DNA from: Edolisoma coerulescens
Taxonomy: Eukaryota; Chordata; Aves; Passeriformes; Campephagidae
Direction of reading: 5' to 3'
Length of the DNA stretch: 64,000 bases
NCBI GenBank assembly: GCA_013397115.1
Contig: VWZW01002555.1
Coordinates: forward strand, 124,001 to 188,000
Shown here: piece by piece, positions 13,101 to 21,639 of the stretch
How positions within the stretch are numbered: position 1 is the stretch's first letter
How the letters are laid out: each line of letters begins with the position of its first letter
Translations under genes and position numbers: made by a program
The notes under the pieces: model-generated
Told to the model about the DNA's origin: nothing
Databases searched by the model: none
What the model saw: the letters and a program-made list of their open reading frames with translations, nothing else

Positions 13101-14278
13101 GCTCACAAACCCTTTACAAGCCATAGGAGGTGGGTGTTGCTGAGAGGAGCTGGGTAATGAGCAGGGCTACTCGTGGTGGTAAAACCTGAGTAGAGAGGGA
13201 CTGTGAATGCAGAGAGAGCAGCCCCAGCTGTGTGTGGGCTGCTGCACCCAGCCCTGGGCTCCAGCTCACTGCACCACAGCCTAAAATCAGTGTTTAGTGT
13301 CCCACACCTGACATTGAGTTCAAACCCTCCTCTGGGACAGGGCTGGGCCAGAGCAGAGCAGCACCAGTGACCGAGGGGCTCAGCTGAGGACAATTCCCAG
13401 TGCCAGCCCAGACCCTTCCCGGCCAGCCCTGCTCCCAATGGAGACTGGGTTTTTGGGAATGGGGCTGGATTTGTGCTGAACTCCTCTCAGGGATGGAGGA
13501 ATAGAGCCCCTGGTGTGGCACAGGTGACCATGATCTGCCTCAGAATAAGCTAAATTAAAGCTTGCCTTGACTTTGTGTTGCCATTGCCCTCGGCCTCTGT
13601 GGCTCCCAGGAATTCTGTGCTCTCCTCACACCACAGCTCTGGCTGAGGGAAAGGACAACGTCCAGTCCGTGAGGTTCCTGAAAATGTTGATTTTCCTGAA
13701 AAAGGAAGATCATCTGGGTGCCTGTTGTGCCTGCAGGAGCTGGAAGGAGCATGGCCCCGTTCGGGCTGTGTCACACGGGACAAGTTAAACACTCAGCAAT
13801 GGGCTGAGGAGCTGCCAGGGTGTCACAGAGGCGCTGGAAGAAGTGAGAGTCTCGCCAGCTCTCACATGAATGTGTGCTGGCTCTGGAATTCCTGCTGGAA
13901 GTCCAAGTGGCAACTTGAATTTCCTCATTTCACTGCTCTTGTTTCAGTTCTCCGGTTATGGAGAGAAAAAGCAAAACAAGAGAAGAGCACCCGAGGCAGA
14001 TCATTAATCACCCTCAGAAAATAGCCAAGGGCAAGCCACGGCAAATAATTCAGCAGCACTCTGAGAGCAAAGCTCACTGGGCTGGGGTGTTCTGCCAGTT
14101 CTGACCAGCAGGCTCCTAGAAATGAGTGTTTGCAGGAAATCACCCACAGGAAAACTCAGAGTTTGTCACTGGCGTCTTTTCCCGTTCTGTTGTTTGCCTA
14201 ATACGGCAAAACGTGCCCAGGCTGAAGCAGGAGGTGCAAACAAACCGGGCTGTGCTCACCAAAAACCAGCTGGGTGTG
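10168..14278. other. Intergenic, no gene recognised
   Basis: A TATAAATA-like motif with a nearby GC-rich segment occurs at about 10900-10950, and there is a short poly-G run at about 12602-12610. I found no exon structure, RNA gene or named repeat. Confidence 0.45.
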
Positions 14279-14360
14279 AGGCCTGGAGGAGGGAAGGTTG
14301 TGTGGAGTCCTCAGAGCCCCTGCCAGGGTCTGAGGGGGCTGCAGGGAACCCAGAGAGGGA
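14279..14360 (+). mobile_element. CR1 LINE fragment, ends at a single N
   Basis: Matches the internal part of the other plus-strand CR1 copies (GGGAAGGTTGTGTGGAG, CCAGGGTCTGAGGGGGCTGC, ACCCAGAGAGGGA). It stops abruptly at the single N at 14361, after which unrelated sequence follows. Confidence 0.88.
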
Positions 14361-14361
14361 N
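14361..14361. other. Single ambiguous base, possible assembly join
   Basis: The N falls exactly where CR1 homology breaks off. That suggests a joined or collapsed gap rather than a simple base-call ambiguity. Confidence 0.6.
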
Positions 14362-15852
14362 AGGAGCCAGTTGGGATGTGCAGGCTGAGAGCTGCAGACA
14401 CGCAGGGTCAGGGGCTGTGCATCCCAGCAGCCTGAGGGGAGCTCTCAGGGGACACCTCATCCATCTTCTTGCCCAGGAACAGGATCAGGAATATTCCTCC
14501 TACAGAGATGAAGTAGGATGTGTGTTTCCCCTGCTCCCTCTCTCCTGGAAGGCCCACGAGCTGCTCACTGAGGCTTCCCAGAGGAAATCCAGAGCACCAG
14601 GGGCTGTGAGGGGGCACCAGGGGCTGTGAGGGGCACCAGGGCGGGCACACGCCTGCGTGGGCAGCATCACTGTGCTGCTCAGAGTGTCAGAACGGGCTCA
14701 GGCCCCTGAAACCCCCTCCTGCTGCTGACCCAGGCCCTGCCAGCCCAGCTTTGAAGGGAAAATTAATTTATTCTCCACCCTCTCTCTGGTGGTCACACAG
14801 AGCTAATCTTGGTCTTGCTTTCATTGCTGCCCTTGCCCTGAATATGGGATTTTTCTCCCTCCGTTCCAATTTTCTTTCCAGCCCTTGTCAAGGCGACAGC
14901 TGCAGGCATTTCTGGCCTCTCCATTTGCTGCAATGTGCTCTGTACAAAGCAAAGTTTGGCCTCCCCTGCCTTTGGGGCAGCACAGGTGTCTCTGGAGCAC
15001 CCCTGGCACTGGGCACACTCTCCCACAGCAGGAAGGGTTCTGCTGGTGGAAAGACAATGCTTATTTCAGGATGGACGAGCACCCTCGGGCACACCCCGCT
15101 CTGTGCCAGAGGGGCTGCGAGGTCAGAGCAGGGAACCCAGGCCAGGCACCCCAGCAAGAGCCTCCAGCAGCAGTGCAGCCTCTCCCTTTGTGTGAACAGA
15201 GAAACCCAGGGATCCCTCGGCCCCAGGGCCCAGCCTGGAGCTCTCGTTCACCACAAGCTTGCCTGAAAAAAGAAAACTCTCCTATGGGAACACAACCACT
15301 TCCACAACAACCCTTTCCAAGTCCCGCTTGTCATTAATTTCCTGGACATGGCACCAGCGAGGTCTGGGGTCCTTTCCCAGCCCCCAGGAACTTGGCAGAT
15401 GCTGAGCTGACCCAGCTGTGGGAGCTCTGTGCGCTCTGCCCGCCTCTGGAGCTGCTCCCTGTTTCCCTGAGCCTTCCCAAGCCTTGGGAGGATGCACCAG
15501 GGCTGAGGCAGATCCCTGAGGATCTCACTCCATTTATCTCCCCCCCGGATCCAGGCAATTTGCCCTTCCCCAGCAAATGTAAAATACTCTGTTGTGTAAA
15601 GGATCAGGAACCAGCAGCTTTTCCCTCCCCACACCTGCCCAGGCTTCCCCTCCAGTTTTCATTTGCTTTGGGATTTTCCTTGGTGAATTTGCAAAATTTG
15701 GCCAGGTTTTGACAGCAGCAGCACAAAGGGACAAACCCAGATGGAGGCAATGTGGGGGAAGTGGGAGAAAGCATCAGCTTTGCTTTTAATCTGCAGCTGA
15801 AACCCCAATAATTCCAGCCTGGGCTGGGCCCTCTGGAGGAGAACCTTGAGCA
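14362..15852. other. Intergenic, no gene recognised
   Basis: Contains a short imperfect 17-18-bp direct repeat (CACCAGGGGCTGTGAGGGG, about 14595-14641). Nothing else that I can name. Confidence 0.5.
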
Positions 15853-15936
15853 GTAACTCAGGGCATGGGTCCAGCTCAGCTGGATGAGCTTTAATGTCCC
15901 TTCCGACCCAAACCATTCTGGGATTCTGGGATGGTG
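15853..15936 (+). mobile_element. CR1 LINE 3'-end fragment
   Basis: Carries the CR1 terminus: AGCTGGATGAGCTTTAATGT, CCCTTCCGACCCAAACCATT, then two copies of the terminal octamer type (CTGGGATT, CTGGGATGG). Confidence 0.85.
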
Positions 15937-16979
15937 CCTCCTCTCTTTTTTGGCCTTAGCTGTTCACAAAATCCTGGTCATTCAGGTACAAACACTTCTT
16001 TCTTCTAAACTCTGTTTCTCCAGCAGATGCAGACTCAGCATTTGTTACATTTTCAGGGTACCACATATCAAGTTTGTCTAAAACAAAAGATATGGAATCC
16101 ACAGCTTTACTGGGACAGACCAAAAAAATGAAGCTAAGCCCAGGCTGGAATGACCTCACCACCTGAAGCCATGTAAACCAACATGGCAACACAGCAGGAA
16201 GCCTTGGGAGGGTGGTAAAATTAAATTTTTCCCAAGTAAAACATTTTTATTAATTTGATAACCAGCAGCATTTTATTTTGACATCAAGACCCCAGCGCAG
16301 ATAATGGGAAATGGCAGCTTTCTGTTAAAAGCTTTTTTTTTACACCACCATTCAAAGGGCTTAGGAGCATTTGCTCTATTTCTGTTGGAGAATTTCACCT
16401 ACAAGCAGCCCTATATGTTATGTGTTTTAAAAAATATTTCCATATGCTGAAGGAATGCAACTGGTTGCCAAGGAAAGGGGCTGTTACAGCAGCAGGCTGG
16501 GGCTGTTTTTCAAGGAAAAACTGCTGCAGAAACGAGGTATCCACAGAGGTGCACTAAAGCAACCCTAACTGCAGTGACCTTGAGATGACCTAGACCTCCT
16601 CATATTACAAAAATGAAAAGGGAGTTAGAAAATGTGAGGCCAATTAGGCGCCTTTTTTTTTCCTGGAGACATGATGAAATTTCCTGAAACAAAAACTTTA
16701 GCAAATTCTATAAAATACTTCTAGCTTTGGTGGAAAAATAAATTATTGCCTTTTTATCTCCTCATTCCTGAGGCACAGAACTGGCCCACTTCTGTTTGTG
16801 CAGATGGATTGGAGGGAAAACACCCAGGGAAGGGCCAAGTGGTGAGATTCTTGGCACGAGCAATTAAGTGTGAAGTTATTCTCAGGGCTGCCTATTTGTT
16901 ATTGCAGCAGGAATCATTAAGATTATATGGAAAGATATTGTCTGGGAAGAAGTGTGAAGCCAGGATTATGTGTCCCGAG
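15937..16979. other. A/T-rich intergenic block with X-box-like motif
   Basis: A/T-rich, non-repetitive sequence directly left of the CpG island. At 16464-16477 it reads GTTGCCAAGGAAAG, close to the RFX X-box consensus. The texture is that of a conserved non-coding element, but I cannot test conservation here. Confidence 0.35.
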
Positions 16980-17022
16980 GCGTGGCTGGGGGCAGAGCAG
17001 CGCCCGCGCCCGCCGGGTCCCC

Positions 17023-17033
17023 CAAAATGGCGG
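17023..17033 (+). promoter_or_regulatory. YY1-type site
   Basis: CAAAATGGCGG matches the core of the YY1 element that is typically found just downstream of CpG-island transcription starts. Its orientation would fit a plus-strand transcript. It sits 65 bp left of the LTR target-site duplication. Confidence 0.5.
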
Positions 17034-17103
17034 GGGGCGGCTTTGGGGCCGAGCTCCCCTGTGAGGGACACCCCGAGGAGCCGGGGCAGAGCCACCCCCG
17101 GCG

Positions 17104-17657
17104 TGTTGGGGAAGATGAAACAGGAAAATCTTATAAATATGACTGCTTGGATTTTGAGAATATGAAACCTGTAAGTGAAGTAGAACTAAAAGTAAAGTTC
17201 GGTGTCTAAGATGCCAAGACCTTCTTACTGAACAACTAGGAAACCATAGCATGACCGGCCAAAGATCTTCTCCTCTTGATTGAACAATGCCCCTCTCCCC
17301 TCATCAATGATCAAAGGTCACCTGGTATGGTAATGTAAGGATTCTTACGGGCTGTATGTAAATGCTGTAAGATTTGCATCATGTACTAAGATTAGTCAGT
17401 GTAAATTAAAATATTCAGGAGGGAAAGATTCAAGAGCTCGGGAACCTGGTGGGCTCGCTCTCTTGCACGCTTGTTCTCTTGCCCTCTCTCTCTCTTGCTC
17501 TCTCCCGGGGCTGCCAAGGGCTGCGCCTTGCAGCTCTCTGCAGCCCCGTTTTTCACCCACGCCCTGAGCAATAAACCGCATGCTCCAAGACCAGCCGTGA
17601 CTCTGGAGATCTCTCGTCCCCGTCCGTCTCTTCCCCGCCCAGACCGCCGTTCCTACA
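17104..17657 (+). mobile_element. Solo LTR of an endogenous retrovirus (class II/ERVK-like)
   Basis: 554 bp starting TGTTGG and ending CCTACA, imperfect inverted termini (5 of 6). It is flanked by CCGGCG (17098-17103) and CCGGGG (17658-17663), a 6-bp target-site duplication with one mismatch. AATAAA at 17570-17575 followed by a GTGACTCTGGAGATCTCTCG-type U5 gives plus orientation. A pyrimidine-rich run (17454-17510) lies upstream of the signal. There is no internal retroviral sequence and no second LTR, so this is a recombined solo LTR. The ERVK-like class is inferred from duplication length only. Confidence 0.8.
17570..17575 (+). terminator. LTR polyadenylation signal
   Basis: AATAAA inside the solo LTR, in the expected R-region position. 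It could terminate plus-strand transcripts that start in the left part of the CpG island. Confidence 0.6.
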
Positions 17658-18480
17658 CCGGGGGAAGGGGGTCCCCTCTCTCCAGGGCTCCGTCCCGCTG
17701 CCTGCGGGCAGCAAAGAGCTCCGGAGGGGCTGCGGGGCCTCGGGGAGCGGCCGGTGCCGGGGGTTTGTGCTCAGCGCTCCCATCGCCGCAGCCGGGCGTG
17801 GGCACGGCTCAGCAGCCCGGACTGGCTCTCCCGGGGAGGGCAGGACCTGCCCGGGCTGTCCCCGTCACTGTCCCCTGCCCTCGTCACCCGGGAGGTGCTG
17901 AGCGAGAGCCACGCTGACCTCTCCAAGGAACTGGAGCAATCGGGAGAGGGGAGGCTCCTCTGGGAAGCACAGAGGGGACCTTCCCTGCCACCAGCACCGG
18001 CCTCACCCTGCGGCCGTGCTGCTCCTCCCATCCCTGCATCCCATCCCCTTCTCATCCCTGTTCCTGCCGCCGGGATCGGAGGGAGAGGGGGCAGAGAGGG
18101 ACGGGGTGCGCTGCCGAGGAGCAGTGGGATGAGGGCTGGGGAGCACGGGGGTCAGACAGGGCAGGCACTTGCCCGTCTGTGCCTCCCTCTCTCTAAAGCC
18201 GGGGCTCCACACGCGGAACCCGGAGCGATTTTCTCTCCCCCCCAAGGGAAACGAAATGTTTGGGGCAGCACCCCCGGCCGCTTCCCTGCGCCTCTCTTCT
18301 CGTCCTCACTCCGAGCAACCCCGCTCGACAGGGAAGGGTTTGTGTCCCAACCAAATGCTGCTGGTTCGGACCTTTCCTCGCACAGCTCGGGTCCCGTGGC
18401 AGCTGCTGGGATGTGGGACAGGGTTGGGAGCAGCCGGGAGGCGCCCAGGGGTGCCCCCGGGCGAGGGCAAGGAGCCAGCG

Positions 18481-18532
18481 GGATGTCCCCGCGGGATGTC
18501 CCCCCAGGATGTCCCCGCAGGATGTCCCTGCA
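18481..18532. repeat. 13-bp tandem array, 4 copies (GGATGTCCCCNCR)
   Basis: Four exact-length units at 18481, 18494, 18507 and 18520, each GGATGTCCC plus CGCG, CCCA, CGCA or TGCA endings. It lies within the CpG island. Confidence 0.9.
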
Positions 18533-18866
18533 AAACAAAAAACCAGCCCCGGCACCACCGAGGTGTGTGCAGAGCACTCCCGGCGCCTTCTCCCCCTCAA
18601 TCCACCCCGAGGAGCTGCGGGGTGGGGAGCGCAGGACCCGCAGAGCTCATCGGGGCCGAGAGAGACCTGCGAGCGCACCGGGGTCACCCGCGGGCGCGGA
18701 GCATTCCCCGTGCTGATCCAGGAATCCCACAGACCATCCCTGAGTTCCTCTGCCACGGGGATTGTCCGGCCAGGGGCTGCTCCGGGCTCAGCCGCGAGCA
18801 GAGGGTGGGAAAGACGAGACGGGAGAGAGGGTGGCCCCTGCAAACCCTTCCCGAGGCAGCCGTAAC

Positions 18867-18918
18867 CAATTACGGTTCCCAGTTACGGTTCCTAATTACG
18901 GTTCCCAATCACCGCTCC
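18867..18918. repeat. 13-bp tandem array, 4 copies (YAATTACGGTTCC)
   Basis: Four 13-bp units at 18867, 18880, 18893 and 18906. The first and last, with their preceding base, form CCAAT-box sequences (CCAATTA and CCAATCA). The array marks the right edge of the CpG island. Confidence 0.88.
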
Positions 18919-19587
18919 CACAGGGCCGATGGTGCTCAGGGAAGGCAGCGGGGCCGCTCCCCAAGGGAAGGCAAAAGCGGGTACCCAGCTCCTGTGCAGA
19001 GATGCACAAAGCACAAGGAAAACTCTGCGGGATCTCTCTGGTTCATTTGCGATTTTGATTTGTTAAATTACTACTTACAATATTTTTTAAAAAATAATCT
19101 CAGTGGTAAAACAAAACAAAAATCTTCTAAGGGTAAAGTGAACCATTTCAGTCCGTGCTCCCAGATTTCAGTGGGCACGTGCTCAGTGGTGACAGAAACA
19201 CCCGGGGAGGCCGAGTGAGCTCAGAGGGCTGGGACCGGAGAGGCCTGGGCTCCCTTCAGCCCTCACCCTGCCACAGTGCCCGCAGGTGTCCCAGGAGGGC
19301 GTTACCTACAGGCTCGGGCAATCACCGCTGGTTTCTGTCGTGTCCTGCCCTGAATTCTGTTCTAGTGCAGAACAAAAGCCTTTCTGCAGAGGGCACGGAG
19401 CTCTGCCCAGAGCGAGGTTTTGTCCTGGTGTGTGGGTGATCAACAACTGGCTCGAGTCCTGTTTCAGCACCACAGAGCCTCGCACAGATGTTTTTAAAGT
19501 ATCCAGGGAAAAGCTGGAGCTTGGAGAAGCCAATGCTGGCTCCATCCCCCTCCCTGCTGAGCAGCAGAAGCCGGGGGCTGCGGGGCA

Positions 19588-19937
19588 GGACAGCCCCAAA
19601 TCCTGTCACTGTCACAGGGCAGGGGCTGTGCTCGGCACAGGGGCTCAGGGACAGCCCCAAATCCTGTCCCTGTCACTGTCACAGGGCAGGGGCTGTGCTC
19701 GATGCTGTGGCACAGGGACAGCCCCAAATCCTGTCCCTGTCACTGTCACAGGGCAGGGGCTNGCTGTGACAGGGCAGGGGCTGTGCTCGATGCTGTGGCA
19801 CAGGGACAGCCCCAAATCCTGTCCCTGTCACTGACACAGAGCAGGGGCTGTGCTCGGCACGGGGGCTCAGGGACAGCCCCAAATCCTGTCACTGTCACAG
19901 GGCAGGGGCTGTGCTCGGTGCTGTGGCTCAGGGGCAG
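19588..19937. repeat. Minisatellite, 61-67-bp unit, about 5 copies
   Basis: Units begin GGGACAGCCCCAAATCCTGT at about 19588 (as AGGACAG), 19648, 19715, 19803 and 19870 and end with a GGCAGGGGCTGTGCTCG segment. The third unit is 88 bp because part of it is repeated around the single N at 19762. Open frames across it are repeat-derived. Confidence 0.92.
19762..19762. other. Single ambiguous base inside the minisatellite
   Basis: The N interrupts a unit at GGGCAGGGGCT and the same segment is repeated right after it. This is what a collapsed or artificially joined tandem array looks like. Confidence 0.6.
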
Positions 19938-20179
19938 CCCTTGTGGCCACCACGGAGAGCCTGGGTGCCAGAGCAGCATCCCCCGGGAGCGTTTCCCAGT
20001 GCAGGGAGGGCACAGCTGTGTCTGGCAGCACAGCCCAGGGAGAGGCTGCGCTCCTGGAGCCTGGGCCTGGCCTGGGATTTGTAGCAAAAGCTCTGCTGGG
20101 ATAGGGAGCAGAAAAGGGTCTTTTCTAAACTTATTTTCAATACTATTCCAATGTTTTTTTCCCCTTCATTCCCCCTAAC

Positions 20180-20416
20180 TGGGGCCTTCCAGGAGACAAC
20201 AAAACAGATGGAGAGAGACAATTTACAAGGGATGGAGTGACGGGACACAGGGAATGGCTTCCCAGTGCCAGAGGGCAGGGATGGATGGGATACTGGGAAG
20301 GAATTCCTCTCTGTGAGGGTGGGGAGGCCCTGGCACAGGGTGCCCAGAGCAGCTGTGGCTGCCCCTGGATCCCTGGAAGTGTCCAAGGTCAGGTTGGATG
20401 GAGTTTTCCCTCTAGA
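20180..20416 (+). mobile_element. CR1 LINE fragment
   Basis: Matches the internal 3' part of CR1 (TGCCAGAGGGCAGGGATGGA, AGGCCCTGGCACAGGGTGCC, GTCCAAGGTCAGGTTGGATG). It lacks the usual terminal CCAACCCAAACCATTC, so it is truncated at both ends. Confidence 0.9.
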
Positions 20417-21639
20417 ATTGTGCTGCTCTAACCCCATCCACAGGCAGCCCCGGGGGTTTGGGAAGGGCTTGGCAGGAGATGCTGGGCCCGAGTGAGACCC
20501 CGCTGCCTGTGGGGGCCCCTGGAGCCCGGCCCTGCCCTCCTTGCCCACCCTCCCAGGGCACTGCCCAGCACCACGGGCACTCCGTGCCCAGGACAGCGTG
20601 AGGCTCCCACCCTCTGGTGGGAGGGGAGAGTCCAAAGGGGCCCCAAATGACTCCAGGATGGGTGGGAGCACCCAGGGGAGCGGGGCCTCCAGCGGGAAGT
20701 TCTCTGATGGGAGTGAAGAGCCAGCTGTTAAAGGCTGCGACTGCAGGGGAAACCCACAGAACAACCAAGCCCGAGGGCCACCCAGCTGAGCTGGAGTGCT
20801 GAAGCCTGACCTCCAGGGTTCCACTGCAGCTCCGTCCCAGGGCTTTCGTGGCTTATTTGGATAACGGGACCCAGCAAGGCCTTCAGAACCCCCGCGAGGA
20901 GCTCGGCCAGGCTGCACTTCCACAGAGCTGGCACCAAACTGGGGATTGTGAGCAACGCTGCTCACAACTCTCACCCAGGACCAGGAGAGGGGCAAGGAGA
21001 GTGAGGAGTCACCTGCCCTGCAGCCATCCTGAGGCCTGGCCTTGCCAACGCTGAGCCACAACCGTTCATTTTCTCAGCAGAGTTTATGGCACCTCCAAAA
21101 CCATCTCGGCTCAGTGCCTCCCACAGACACCCACCAAACCCAGCGCTGAACAAGTCACTGCACAGCAGCTGAAGAAAGCCCAAGGCAAAGCTTTTCCTGC
21201 GTCAGAGCAAGCTCTGGAAGACTCTGCATGGCTCAAGGCAGGGAGGCTGCTTCAACAAGCCAGGAGATGCGTAATGTTTTAAAAATTCTATCTGCGCTCT
21301 TGGTAAAGGATGAAAAAATCCTGGTGATGCTCCTGCAGAGGCCGTGGGGTTCAGTGATGGGTGAGTGAGCTCAGCCCCAGTTCTCACCGTTCCTCCCAGT
21401 TTGCCCCCAAGGAAGGGAAGGGTGGAGCAGCATGGCCACCAGCCCTGCCAGAGCAGGAGCTGGGCCGTGGCAGATGGGTTTGGGCTCCCAGTGCCCTGTG
21501 CCTCCCCTGGGGCTGGGCTGAGGGGCATTTACTGGGCAGGGACCCCTCCCACCAGCCCAGGCTGCTCCAGCCCATCCTGAACTCGCACCCGGCACCAAGC
21601 TCTGCTGAGGGGACGTCACTCATCCGTTCATGTGACAAA
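20417..21639. other. Intergenic, immediately 3' of FBXW11, no gene recognised
   Basis: GC-rich to about 20800 and more mixed afterwards. A minus-strand open frame of 377 codons spans part of this and the CR1 and minisatellite to its left; it is composition-driven and not a gene. Confidence 0.5.

Larger units (their letters stand above)
16980..18920. promoter_or_regulatory. Orphan CpG island interrupted by a solo LTR
   Basis: 16980-17103 and about 17658-18920 are GC-rich with conspicuously frequent CpG, unlike the flanks. A YY1-type CAAAATGGCGG lies at 17023-17033. Two 13-bp tandem arrays, one with a CCAATCA element, lie in the right half. No coding exon of a recognisable gene starts here; the large open frames in several phases reflect composition. 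It lies about 2.7 kb beyond the FBXW11 3' end. It could be a lncRNA promoter or enhancer island. Confidence 0.55.

Noticed and set aside
16970..17209. 79-codon open frame starting near the YY1 site
   Set aside because: It runs into the solo LTR, so its second half is repeat sequence. No known protein recognised.
17104..17657. Part of a full endogenous provirus
   Set aside because: Matching target-site duplications flank this single LTR directly and no internal retroviral sequence or second LTR is present.
17754..19218. Overlapping open frames of 320 and 349 codons on the plus strand in the CpG island
   Set aside because: Several frames on both strands are open at once, which is what CpG-rich sequence does. 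No protein family recognised, and they run through tandem arrays.
19928..21061. 377-codon open frame on the minus strand
   Set aside because: It crosses a minisatellite and a CR1 fragment, has no splice or start context and no recognisable domain. It is composition-driven.
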